In this document: positions 10,160-20,977 of the stretch, in pieces | Layout: each line of letters starts with the position of its first letter | How positions within the stretch are numbered: the first letter of the stretch is position 1 | Position numbers and translations under genes: made by a program | The notes under the pieces: generated by a model | Told to the model about the DNA's origin: nothing | Database searches by the model: none | Seen by the model: only the letters and a program-made list of their open reading frames with translations | From: Athripsodes cinereus | Lineage: Eukaryota > Arthropoda > Insecta > Trichoptera > Leptoceridae | Assembly: GCA_947579605.1 (NCBI GenBank) | Contig: OX388329.1 | Location: 1-64,000 of the forward strand | DNA length: 64,000 nt | Direction of reading: 5' to 3'

Positions 10160-11431
10160 ATGCAGAGAAAGGACTCCATCTCATCTGAAAATAGGAGAAA
10201 CCGCCTGTCCAGCTCCGCGAAAAATTTAATGGAAACATCACCGAGCAAGAAATCTAGAGCGGTCGCGGAGATGGTGACGGACTGTGATGGTAATCCTGCT
10301 GAAGACAATCGGAGTGGGCAGGAACATGCTGCGAGAGACTTCTATGGGGAAGCAGCCGCTTTGTACAAATCTGCTCTGGAGTTATTGAAGTCATCGGGAA
10401 ATCTTAGGAGAGATATAAAGGAAGGAATCGAGGATGTCATTAAAAAGTTCAGAAGACTTGTGCAGGACCAGGGCAGCGAGGTCAATCATCGGGTGCGGCG
10501 GGTCGCGAGTGTCGAGCGAAAAATAGACAAGGAAGATCAGAACATCATAATCGAGAAAGTAAAGCAGAATACGGAGGATGCTGTCAGAGCGATGGAATCA
10601 AGGCTAGAGGAAAAGTTGCAGAAAGTACTGCATGAACGAAATGTCATCGAGAGAAATCCTGTGAGCTCGTATGCTTCTGTGGTGAGGACGGAACCAAGGC
10701 ATTCACTGGTGGTTGCCTCTATGGACCCCACTAAAAAATCTGAAGATGTGGTGGGAATGGTTAAGAGAAGTCTTAATGTTCAAAGCTTGGGAGTTGGCAT
10801 AACACAGGTGAAGCCAATATCTGGACAGAGAGTAATTCTCAGCTGTTCAACGCTCCAGGATGGGACAAAGGTTCAGGAAGCATTAAAAAACAACAAAGAA
10901 CTTCAAATAAGGGTAGCTCAAAGAAGAAACCCTTATGTTATATTCAAGGGACTGGCTAAGGATATAAAAGAGGAAGACTTGAACGAGTCTATTAAAACTC
11001 AAAACGATGGAATGCAGATTAAAGAAGTTATTAAAATTAAGTTCCAAAGGAAATGCAGAAACACCCTTATGGCAGATCTGGTGTGTCAGGTTGCTCCAGA
11101 GACATGGAATATCTTGATGAAAGCGCAAAAAGTCAATATAGGATTTCAGAGGATTGTTGTCTCCGATTTTGTCCCGACAATGCAGTGCTACAAATGTCTG
11201 AGGTTCGGCCACCTGCAAAAAAGCTGCAGTGACGAGGCTAGGTGTAATCTGTGCACTGGTCCGCATATGTATAAGGACTGCCCGAAGAAGATTGAAGAGA
11301 ATGTGAGGCCCAGATGTGCGAATTGTACAGAAAGAAGGAAGGAGGCGACGGAGCATTACGGTACCAGTAGCGAGTGCTCGGTGAGAAAGATTATGGAAGA
11401 GACCATCAAACGAAGCATTCAATATGGATAA
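10160..11431 (+). CDS. E2 ORF1: gag-like zinc-knuckle protein
   Basis: A 423-residue protein. The N-terminus is basic and Ser-rich. Residues about 60-165 are strongly charged and likely helical. A central region of about 170 residues is the presumed RNA-binding fold. C-terminal Cys/His motifs follow: CYKCLRFGHLQKSC, CNLCTGPHMYKDC and CANCTERRKEATEHYGTSSEC. It presumably forms the RNP with element RNA. The stop overlaps the ORF2 start (ATGGATAA, 11424-11431), so ORF2 is probably made by termination-reinitiation, as reported for SART1 stop-start coupling. The frame is intact. Confidence 0.85.
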   Translation: MQRKDSISSENRRNRLSSSAKNLMETSPSKKSRAVAEMVTDCDGNPAEDNRSGQEHAARDFYGEAAALYKSALELLKSSGNLRRDIKEGIEDVIKKFRRLVQDQGSEVNHRVRRVASVERKIDKEDQNIIIEKVKQNTEDAVRAMESRLEEKLQKVLHERNVIERNPVSSYASVVRTEPRHSLVVASMDPTKKSEDVVGMVKRSLNVQSLGVGITQVKPISGQRVILSCSTLQDGTKVQEALKNNKELQIRVAQRRNPYVIFKGLAKDIKEEDLNESIKTQNDGMQIKEVIKIKFQRKCRNTLMADLVCQVAPETWNILMKAQKVNIGFQRIVVSDFVPTMQCYKCLRFGHLQKSCSDEARCNLCTGPHMYKDCPKKIEENVRPRCANCTERRKEATEHYGTSSECSVRKIMEETIKRSIQYG

Positions 11432-14400
11432 GAAAGATCGTATAGTTGTGATGCAGTGTAATTTGCAGAGAGGAAGAGAGGCCACAGAGGAGTTTATTAG
11501 AGTATGTAAGGAAAAGAAGGTAGACATCGGATTAGTACAGGAGCCATATACGGGATCGAGTGGCGTATGTGGACCATATAATGGAGTCAATGTAATACAG
11601 GGAAAGGGAACCAAGGAGGAGCCGATTGGAGCAGCTATCGTTATTGTAGGATCTGAAACTATAGTCATAGAAATTGAAGAATTTATCGGAACTAGAATAG
11701 CAACTGCAGAAATAAAAACTAAATCTAATCGAAGAATGGTATTCACATCGTTGTACATGGGACCAAAAGATGACATACAGATGACTATGGAAAGCCTAGA
11801 AAAACTAGTCGATAGTTTTGAATCAATCACAATTGGAGGAGACCTTAACGCGAAGCATCACTTGTGGGGATCTGACAGAAACGACCACCGCGGCATTAAT
11901 TTTGCTGAATTTGTAATTGAAAGAGATTTAGTTATACATAATGTCGGTACCACGCCTACGTTTAGGGCAGTTAGATGGGAAAAACTATCCGAAAGTATAA
12001 TTGATGTGACGTTGAGTACAAGAACTTTGGAAACTAAAATTGTTAATTGGAGAGTAGAAGAAGACTGGCTAATAAACTCGGACCATAATGCGATAATTTT
12101 TTGCGTGGAGGAGGAGCCAACTAGGACAAACAGATACTCAACAAGAAAATTCATAACAAAAAATACGGATTGGGAAAAGTTTAGGCGAGTGGCCGAAGAA
12201 AAGATTTCGAATAATCACTTACTACAAACGGAGGAAATCAATGAGGCCCAGTGCGATAGGTTAGAGGAGATTGTCGAGATGTATACTGGAGAGATTATCA
12301 ATACGTGTAAGGAAGTTTGCAGACTGAAAAAAGCGAAAAATGCAACACGGAAGCTACCATGGTGGAACATAGACATTGAAAGTAAAGCAAAGGATGTGAA
12401 GCAAGTTAAACGGAAAATGGCAAACTCAAATGGACAAAGGAAAAAGGCCCTCTATGAGCAGTATTCGGTCTTGAAAGCTGAACTGAGGGAAGAGATTGCA
12501 GAGGCCAAAACAAGAAGTTGGAAGGAGTTCTGCCAGAGACAGAATAGAGAGTCGGTGTGGGATGGTGTAAACAAAATATTATCGGTGAATCCAACAAGAA
12601 TGATTCCAAAGATTGTTCGGAAAGAAGGAAAATGGTGCTCTGATATTGATGAAAGCGCAGAGGTAATACTAGAGACATTTTTCCCTGATGACGACCTGGA
12701 GTGTGATTCCACTGAGCATGAAGAATTGAGGCGGGGTCTGAATGAGGCATACTCAAGTAATGAAACGGAGATTGAAATAACACCAGAAGAAATCGATATG
12801 GCTCTTTGCAATATGAGTCCAGCTAAGGCGCCAGGAGATGATGGATTGACCGCTGACATATGTTTAATTTCCCAAAATATGGAAAAAAGCGAGGGCAATT
12901 ATTATCCCAAAACCAGGAAAGGATGACCTATCTGAGGTGCGGTCATTTAGACCTATAGGTCTCCTCTCACAACTGGGGAAGGTATTGGAAAAGATCATAT
13001 CAAGAAGGCTTATCTGGAGGCTAATGAAGGAACAACAGATATCGGATTACCAGCATGGCTTTTTGCCGCAGCGTTGCGCAGAGGACGCACTGACTAATGC
13101 TGTTGAGTTCATTAGGAGCAACAGAGATAAAAAGCGGCTTGTTGCATCTGTATCGCTGGATATCAGAGGAGCTTTCGACAATGCCTGGTGGCCTGCAGTA
13201 TTAACAAACCTCCGAAGTAAATGCATCACAGCCGAAATGTATAGGCTTGTCGAGAGCTACCTTAAAGATAGAGAAGTAGTTTTGGAACATGCGGGTAAAA
13301 CATACAGCAAGAAAATAACCAAGGGATGTGTGCAGGGCTCGGTGTTGGGGCCTCTTCTGTGGAACATCCTCATAGATGAGGTGCTTGATGTGGAGCAAAG
13401 TGAGTACTTATATTTGCATGCTTTTGCGGATGACATTTTTATCGTGGTGGCTGGCGACAGTGAAACAATTCTGGAAGAAAGATGCAATGACGTGTTGTCA
13501 ATTATGCACAGGTGGGGAAAGAAGGTCAAGACGGAATTTGCTCCCGAGAAAACTAATCTCATAATAACTACAAAGAGGAGAAAGGTGAATCCAATAAATA
13601 TTCGAATGGGTGAGATAAACTTGAAACCGACCAATTCATGCAAAGTGCTGGGTGTAGTGATTGACAAGGATTTGAGCTTCAATGACCATATAGAGACAAC
13701 ATGCAAAAAGACGCTTGGTGTGTACAGGAAGTTGACCCGAGCAACAAGAAGCACGTGGGGTTTATCCCCACAGATTATCAAAGTGCTCTACCAGACAATG
13801 ATAGTCCCCATTGTGGCATATGCGGCGCCAGTGTGGGTAGAAACACTGAAAAAGAAGAAGAATAAAAACAAAATCCGAGGCATGCAGAGGTTGTTCATGC
13901 TACAGATGGGGAAGGCATACAGAACGGTGTCAGGTACTGCGGCGTTGGTTGTGGCTGGCGAGCCGCCTTTGGATATCGTACTGCATGAAAGGGCGGAATG
14001 TTACTTTTCAAGGAGACGCGGAACCTTGAGTGAACTGCCGGACGACAGAATTATGATGCAGCCCAGAAGGATAACAGACTTGCCACATCCAGGACTGCGA
14101 AAACGAATAACAGTAGAGCCGATGCAGGAGGAAGGTACGCCGAATGGTTACAAAATTTTCACAGATGGTAGCAAGCTTGAGGGGAGGGTTGGCGCTGCAT
14201 TTGTGGCGTACAAGGAAGGAAAGAGTATATCACAAAAAATGATAAAATTGGCGGACGAATGCTCGGTTTTCCAGGCGGAGCTGGTGGCCATAAAAGCGGC
14301 ATTGGAATGGATAACTAAACAAGGAAAAAATGATTATCGAATCCATAGCGACAGTATGTCGGGACTTCAGGCCATTTGCGATTCCAACAGTACCAACCCG

Positions 14401-15033
14401 CTGATTGTGGAGATTCGCGAGATATTCTGGGCGATAAGCGACATGGGGGCGCATTGCACATTCCAGTGGATTAAGGCACATGTGGGCCATGAAGGCAATG
14501 AAAAAGCAGATGAACTGGCAAAGAAGGCGACCAGTAAGAAAACCTGCGCAAGCTTCAGTCAGTTCCCCCAGAGCTATACAAAAAGAGTATTAAGAGAAAA
14601 CACGCAGGAACACTGGGAAGAGGAATATAAAGCAGAAGATGTTGGAAAGCACGTAAAGAACTTCTTCACTACTATTGGAGATGCCAAAAGATTCGAAAAG
14701 ATAGTGGGAACCAATTTCGAGTTAACGCAGGTGCTGACTGGTCACGGACTATTCAGACAGTACCTGCACAGATTCCACAAGAGAGACAGCCCCTGCTGCA
14801 CATGTGATGGGATGAGTGTGCAGGACGTGGGGCACTTGTTGTTTGAGTGTCCGGTTGTGGAGCGGGAAAGACATAGATGGAGTGCACAAGTGGGGAAAAC
14901 AATAACAAATTATGATGAATTAAGAGACTCTTTCGGGGATGAGGAGAGTATGAAGAGTTTCGGAGATTATGTTATAAAAATGATGAAGAAAACTAGGAGG
15001 ATCAACATAAAAGAAGACGAGAATATAGAGTGA
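11424..15033 (+). pseudogene. E2 ORF2: endonuclease-RT-RNase H, broken by a small deletion/frameshift
   Basis: The first segment (11424-12926, 500 aa) carries the endonuclease: N13, QEP (39-41), GGDLNAKH (138-145) and SDH (219-221), and ends shortly after the start of the RT domain. The second segment (12937-15033, 698 aa) carries RT motifs SLDIRGAFDNAWW, GSVLGPLLWN and FADD (163-166), then an RNase H domain with its acidic set in order (FTDGS D410, E448, SDS D472, KADE D525), then a C-terminal CCTCDGMSVQDVGHLLFEC motif. Near 12861-12869 roughly 20 expected residues between the conserved PGDDGLTADI and FPKIWKKARAI motifs are missing and the frame changes, so full-length ORF2 cannot be made. 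RNase H distinguishes it from the other telomeric elements here. Confidence 0.87.
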
Positions 15034-15257
15034 TGTAGGCTATAAGTGTTAAATAGATGAATAATAAGATTAGAAATAAAGACTAAATGTTTGCGTAATT
15101 GAATGAAGGATACATTAATATAAGTATAATTGAATTAATGTTTGAAATAAAGATAAATAAATTTGTAATAGGATAAGAAAATTTGTAATAAAATAAGTTA
15201 AAGAATGTAACATAAAAGAATTTAAACCTTGACAATAGTGCAAGGTAGAAAAGAAGG

Positions 15258-15291
<34 letters not shown>

Positions 15292-15296
<5 letters not shown>

Positions 15297-15685
15297 AACC
15301 TAACCTAACCTAACCTAACCTAACCTAACCTAACCTAACCTAACCTAACCTAACCTAACCTAACCTAACCTAACCTAACCTAACCTAACCTAACCTAACC
15401 TAACCTAACCTAACCTAACCTAACCTAACCTAACCTAACCTAACCTAACCTAACCTAACCTAACCTAACCTAACCTAACCTAACCTAACCTAACCTAACC
15501 TAACCTAACCTAACCTAACCTAACCTAACCTAACCTAACCTAACCTAACCTAACCTAACCTAACCTAACCTAACCTAACCTAACCTAACCTAACCTAACC
15601 TAACCTAACCTAACCTAACCTAACCTAACCTAACCTAACCTAACCTAACCTAACCTAACCTAACCTAACCTAACCTAACCTAACC
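15292..15685. repeat. Interstitial telomeric array (AACCT)n between E2 and E3
   Basis: About 79 uninterrupted AACCT units between the poly(A) of E2 and the poly(T) of E3. The two tails face each other. Confidence 0.96.
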
Positions 15686-15724
15686 TTTTTTTTTTTTTTT
15701 GTGGAGGGGAAATCCCTTATGGAC

Positions 15725-15765
15725 ACCCGGCCTTTGTGGTCGGGTAGTGCCGGACTCGCACCGGC
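15725..15765 (-). other. E3 3' UTR tandem RNA hairpins
   Basis: These are the counterparts of the E1 hairpins. GCCGG/CCGGC with a 7-nt loop lies at 15765-15749. The second stem (15745-15725) reads ACCCGACC/GGCCGGGU in RNA, with one A-C mismatch and a 5-nt loop. Relative to E1, two stem positions changed on both sides and kept pairing. Confidence 0.72.
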
Positions 15766-15838
15766 TAAAACCCCCCCCTATTCTCCTAACAGCCGTGTAC
15801 CTGCCGCGATGGCATACCACGAAACTGCCTTATTGTCT

Positions 15839-17983
15839 TTATTGTCTTCTCTGTCTTTCGGTTTCATCCCTTTCCTTTACCGCCACTATCCCTTCCATGA
15901 ATTCATTTATGGCCTTCCAATTGTTTTTGCTTCTAAGCATGGTTTCTACTAGGTTTTCGGGTGTCAGTATTTCCCCCGGCTCTATTCGGTTTTCCAGTCT
16001 TGCTCTTTCGGTGTTCCACTTCGTGCACTGGAACATGGTGTGTTCCGCGTCATCTAGTTCTGCATCGCAGTATTCGCAGGATTCCATTGTAGATTTTTTA
16101 ATTCTTTTTAGGTATTTTCCAAACACACCATGTCCCGTCATGCACTGTGTCATCCGGTATGTGACTTCCCCGTGTTTTCTTGTAAGCCAGGGTTTTATAT
16201 CTTTTATAAGGCGGTGCGTCCATCTTCCGCCGGCGGCCTTATTCCATCTCTGTTGCCATTTCGCTATTGTACCATTTCTTTCGTATCTTTTGTCATCTTC
16301 TGTTATCTGTGTATGTCGTCCATATAGCCTTGACCTTTCATTTGCCAAAAGATCGATTGGTATCAGACCAGCAATTACAAGGGAAGCCTCCGTGGAAACT
16401 GTCTTATAAGCGCAGCATACTCGTAGAGCTATTATTTTCTGTGCGTTTAGAGCTATTTGTCTATTGGCATCTTTATCTAGAGTGCATGCCCATATTGGCG
16501 CCGCGTACAGTATTATAGATTGCATTGCTAGATCTAAAACTTTTCTTTTATTGTGTCCCGGACCTTTTGTGTTTGGCATTATTGCTGTTAGTGCTCTTAT
16601 CGTCTTTTGTGCTTTTTCCACTACGTATTTTATATGTTTATTAAACGTGAGGTTTGAGTCCAACACAACTCCCAGGTATGTGGCTTCTTTTGAAGGGCTG
16701 ACATTCACGCCCTCTATTTTCAGCTGAATGTTTCCCATTCTTCTATTTCCACTTAGCATTATTGCTACTGTTTTCTGTGGAGCGATCTTTAGATCATGCC
16801 TTCTCATCCATAGACCCACCGCGTGAAGGGCGGCGTTTGCTTTTGCCATTAATTCCACTGCTGTAGGTGCTGTCACCGACACGGCTAAGTCGTCTGCGTA
16901 GCCTGTCATCTCGACTCCTTCTGGCATGTCTATTCTCATTACATCGTCGTATAGTACGTTCCACAGAGTTGGTCCTAAGACCGATCCCTGTGGGACACCT
17001 CCCCCTATCTCTCTTCGTACATTTCTTTCTATGTCAATGTGTCTTTTTGTGAGGTAGTCTACTATCATGTTTATTATGTGATTGTCTATTTCAAGTTTCT
17101 TTAATTTATCAATTATTATCTTCCACGATGCCGAATTAAAAGCGTTCTTGATATCGATGAGAATCAGTATATTCCCTTCTCTTGATTGCTTTGCCTTTAT
17201 CGCTATTTGTATTACACGGTTCACTGCGTCTACTGTTGATCTGCCTCTTCTGAAACCGTACTGGAATTCACTTAACCCATTTTTTCTTTCTATTTCTTCC
17301 ATAAGGCGCTGGTTAATCAAACTTTCGAAGGTTTTTGCTAACACGTTAATCAGGCATATTGGTCTATACTTTTTTTCTTCATCTGGACTTTTCTTTGGCT
17401 TTTCCAGTAGGATGAGCCTTGCTGTTTTCCAATTTTCAGGAAAGGTACCCGATCTTAAGATCTTATACGATGCCCCGTTATGTCTAACACAAGTTGGATT
17501 TTCGCCATCGTTCAGAATGCTTAAGTTCATACTGGTCGCCCATTCCAGCAGGCAGTCCCCTTTTTTGTTGCTTACGTTTCCACCCCATACTGGGTGTTTT
17601 GCGTTCAAGTCCCCTAGTATTAGTATTTTTTTGTTTGATTTATTCACCATGTCCATTTGTATCTCGTAGAGTTGACTTTCAAAATCTTCTATCGTGCAAG
17701 TATTTGGGCTCAGGTATATATTGTATATTACTATGTCCTCAGTTTCCACACAGATTGCACCACTGATGGATTTATAGTTAGTGATATCATGTTTTTTACT
17801 TAAGTTTTGTATCATGACATCCTTGGTGTCGTTTGCATAGCAGTGTGCTCCTCTGCATTTGCGTAGATTCGGCTCACTTATGGCCAGTACGTCCGCCTGT
17901 GTATTCGTGGCCACTATAAGGGCCATGTCGTGTGATATTTGGCTTCTTCCTGTATTTATCTGCAGGATGTTGAACGTGTCCAT
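15839..17983 (-). pseudogene. E3 ORF2 with in-frame endonuclease-RT deletion
   Basis: A 714-residue frame starts at ATG 17983 (MDTFNILQINTGR), so unlike E1 it includes the conserved N-terminal endonuclease motif. GDLNAKHP lies at 124-131. After NGASYK (about residue 174, nt about 17461) the protein jumps directly to SGTFPENW. Compared with E1, about 273 residues are missing, removing the endonuclease SDH motif, the linker and the start of the RT domain. YADD and the C-terminal CEYCDAELDDAEHTMFQC motif remain. The reading frame survives the deletion. Endonuclease function is not expected. Confidence 0.85.
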
Positions 17984-18044
17984 CGTTTCTGCCTCTTCCC
18001 TTTGTTTTGTCTTTTGTAGTCTTCTCTTCCTTTGTTTTGTTTCT

Positions 18045-19959
18045 CTAGTTTCTTCGTACTTTTCTTTTTGTCTTTTGCGCGTCGCTTAGGGCCTTCTTAA
18101 AAGCTGCGCATTTCGCACTACCGGTTGTATGCCCTTCAGTTTCACATAGAGAGCAAAAGGGGTGTTCTTTGCAGGTCTCTGCCTTATGACCATCTTTGGA
18201 GCACTTGTGGCATGTTTGAGTTCTGTCTGTGCCCTTGCATGTTGCTGCTCTGTGACCAAAGTCCCAGCACCGGTAGCATTTAACGAGTTCTATTCTTTCT
18301 CTTACGTGGCAGATGTTCAGTCCGATTCGGAGTTTCATTGCGTTTAGAATCATTTTTGCGTCTTCCTCGTTTATGTGCGCTGTCGCTATCTGTGTTCCAT
18401 TTCTGGCAGGTCTCAGAGGTTTGACCACTAGTTCCTCTGGTCGTTTGAGTTTGAATGAGTTCATTATGGCCTCTTTGACCTCTGTCTCTTCTGTTATTGC
18501 ATCGATTCCCGAGATGTGCAGAATCTTGTGTTTCTCCTTTAGTATCTTCATGCTACTGCTCTTAATTATTTTCTTGAGAGATTCTGGTACCTCTGTAGCG
18601 TCATTTTTCAGTTTTAGGAGTAATTTGCCATTTTTGGTCTCTCTGGCATTGGTTATGCGGCTTTTTTCTTCCGTTGATAGCCCTGCTTTTACCCTTGTTA
18701 GAGCCTCCGCATATGTCTCGCCCTCCACATCTATGATGATGCCCTCTCCTCCTCTTTCTTTTTCTTTTTTAGTTTGGGGCATCTTCTTATTTCCGGGCGG
18801 CAGTTTCAGGGTCACTTTCATCTTAGTGTCGTGGAAGACAAATTCAACCATTTTTCGGATTATATCGTCCTCTAAGGTCACCGACATTGCGATCGTTAAT
18901 TGTTGCTCGTTTCTTTCCAAAGCTTTAGTTTTCATGTCCGTCACAGTGTTGAAGGTCCTTTCGATTGTGGATTTATTCTCATCAGTTTCGGTATAGAATA
19001 TAAAAACATTTCTTACGGTCTCGGAGTGGGATGTTCCTACTTTGACGCAGGATTTCTGTTCCATCTCCGTGTATCTACTGCTACCACATATTTCCTTGTC
19101 TGCGTCCTCTATTTCTGTGTATTTGTTAAATATGCGATTAATGAATCTGCGGTTTTCACCGTCATATTCGTAGAAAGCATTTTTTGTCTCTACCTTAAGG
19201 ATATCACCGAAGTCTGTGTGAGTCTTCTGGTAGCATTCCTCGGTCCACTGTTTCTGACATAGGCTTTCGAAGGCTTCATAATTATCTACTGTCCTATCTC
19301 TGCTTAAGTCGAGAATTTTGGGATGACTACAGAATGAGCAATTTTTGGGTATTTTTAGTTTATTTTCAACTTTTTGAAACCTTTCTTCATGACATTTTTT
19401 ATAGTCTCTGAACTCGTTCCTTAGGTCCGTTAGCTCCTCCTTGCAGTTCTTCAGCTGTGACGCAGCCTGAAATACAAGTCCCTTGATTTCGGTAGCGTAT
19501 TTCTTAACTTCTTTATGCACGTTTCTGTTTGACCTAGTGAAAGCACAGAGGTCCTCTACTTTTTGTGCTAAATCTTATAACCCGACATCTTTGCAAATGG
19601 CCTTGTCTTGTTGTGGGCTAGACGCTAGACCTTTTCCTTCTTTTGTGTGCTCTTTGTGGTGTAAACACTTCGTTCGTTGCTTCACTGTCACTATCTATTT
19701 CTGTATCTTGGCCCTGTGGTCTTGATTGGCTACCCGGAGGTGTTCTTTTAATGGAGTCTCTCCTCTTGAATGGATCTCCACATTCTTCCTCTCTCTTCGC
19801 CGCCTTCTCACCCATCTCATAGCGCTGCAAAATATTCGATCGATTCTTGCCCTCCCCAGAGTCCGAGGGGCAGCCCGAAGAAACTTCGGGGGGGGATTCT
19901 CCACTGCTTAGAGCAGCGGTACCCCCCTGGGGTATGTCCATGTTTGAATTCGACGTCAT
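18045..19959 (-). pseudogene. E3 ORF1: gag-like protein broken by 7-bp duplication and a stop
   Basis: The frame starts at 19959, and the first 78 residues differ from E1 ORF1 at only two positions. It stops at 19618 because the 7-mer GCTAGAC is tandemly duplicated (19617-19630). The continuation in the next frame meets a TAA at 19577-19575, then stays open to 18045. That downstream part carries the charged coiled-coil region and zinc knuckles CYRCWDFGHRAATC, CHKCSKDGHKAETC and CSLCETEGHTTGSAKC. ORF2 starts 61 nt downstream of this stop. Confidence 0.85.
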
Positions 19960-20233
19960 ATCATAAAACTCTTCCGCTGTTTTGTTTTAGGCCAGCTCCT
20001 ATAGAATCTCCCGTTAACGAACGGGTACTGACAGATTCATGCCACCTTTTTTTTTAGGGTGAGGTCCCTTAGGGCACGTCTAACATGCATGTAGACTAAC
20101 AGGCAAGCCCATGCCTAGGATTTTTGGTTCGCCCCGAGTATTTCATTTCCTCGGTACCACACATATCTGTGAGGCATTCCTCTATCCACCACCCGAGGAG
20201 GCGCCCGATGGGGGATCCCGTACCCCGCACGGG
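19960..20233 (-). promoter_or_regulatory. E3 5' UTR, near-identical to E1
   Basis: A 274-nt leader aligns to E1 8549-8823 with two substitutions and one base less in the A-run. It has the same terminal CCCGT/ACGGG hairpin. It is much better conserved than any coding part of the element. Confidence 0.6.
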
Positions 20234-20267
20234 AACCTAACCTAACCTAACCTAACCTAACCTAACC
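20234..20267. repeat. Short telomeric block (about 7 AACCT units)
   Basis: About seven perfect units between the 5' end of E3 and a 19-nt poly(T). Confidence 0.93.
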
Positions 20268-20286
20268 TTTTTTTTTTTTTTTTTTT

Positions 20287-20977
20287 GATAGAAAGTACCC
20301 CCGAAACTTATGCGGCGACTCTTAGAAAAATTAAGGAGGGGCTCCAAAAGGAGGACATGGACATGATCGGCTCCGTCAGGAGGACGGCAAGTGGACAGGT
20401 CCTGATGAGAGTCAATAATAACATCTCTACCCTTAAGGAAAAGATCAGGGATGCAACAGAAGGGAAAAATGTCAGAGCCCTTGGTCGGCAAAGAAAGGTG
20501 ATCCACATAACCAAGGTGGATCTTTCTGTGGAGGCGTCCGAGATAAGGGAGGCAATTACACAAACGGGCCTGGTGGACTATCCCGAGCTGCTGGAGGTCA
20601 GGCCGTTGAGACCCACAAGGAACGGTGGAGAGCAGGCTGGAACTGTACTGATGGAAGCACGGGATGCTGCCAAGGTGGCGTCCCTGAAAAAACTTAGAAT
20701 CGGCCTGAGTATATCCCAAATAAAAGAACGGGCCGACGTAATGAAATGTTTCCGGTGCTGGAGATATGGCCACATGGCGGTGGCCTGCAAGGACGAAGAC
20801 AGAAGCAAAAAATGCCGCAGATGCTGCGGAGATGGGCATGCAGCGGCGGAGTGCACCTACCAGGAATACTGCCCGCTATGCGAAAAGGAGGGACACTTCA
20901 GGAAGGCCTTAAGTGATGCACGAAGACCTAAACTAAAAAAAAAAAAAAAAGATGACCTTCTCACTTCTACAAATTAA
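20287..20977 (+). pseudogene. E4 ORF1 C-terminal remnant
   Basis: This is the C-terminal third of the gag-like ORF1. Zinc knuckles CFRCWRYGHMAVAC and CRRCCGDGHAAAEC are intact. The third (CPLCEKEGHF) is truncated by an in-frame deletion that removes its last Cys. The end runs through an A15 tract (20936-20950), which may have slipped, and overlaps ORF2. Confidence 0.78.

Larger units (their letters stand above)
9583..15291 (+). mobile_element. E2: telomere-inserted non-LTR retrotransposon with RNase H, opposite orientation
   Basis: A 5.7-kb element lies in plus orientation between AACCT arrays: 5' UTR (9583-10159), ORF1, ORF2 overlapping by 8 nt, an A-rich 3' UTR (15034-15257) and a poly(A) of about 35 nt. 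It is transcribed toward the centromere. Protein sequence and domain content (RNase H in ORF2) separate it from E1, E3 and E4. The opposite insertion polarity recalls the TRAS versus SART dichotomy described in Bombyx. One frameshifting deletion in ORF2 makes this copy defective. Confidence 0.88.
15686..20233 (-). mobile_element. E3: damaged E1-like telomeric non-LTR retrotransposon
   Basis: A 4.55-kb minus-strand element with both ends present: a 15-nt poly(A) (15700-15686) and a 5' end identical in position and junction to E1 (GGG|AACCT). ORF1 is broken by a 7-bp duplication and a nonsense codon, and ORF2 carries a large in-frame deletion. Proteins are only moderately similar to E1, so it is a separate subfamily. 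Yet the outer 484 bp at its 5' end match E1 at about 99%. Confidence 0.88.

Noticed and set aside
12855..12926. Programmed frameshift in E2 ORF2
   Set aside because: Expected residues are missing at the break, which indicates a deletion, not a recoding site. A programmed shift would also be unusual in the RT domain.
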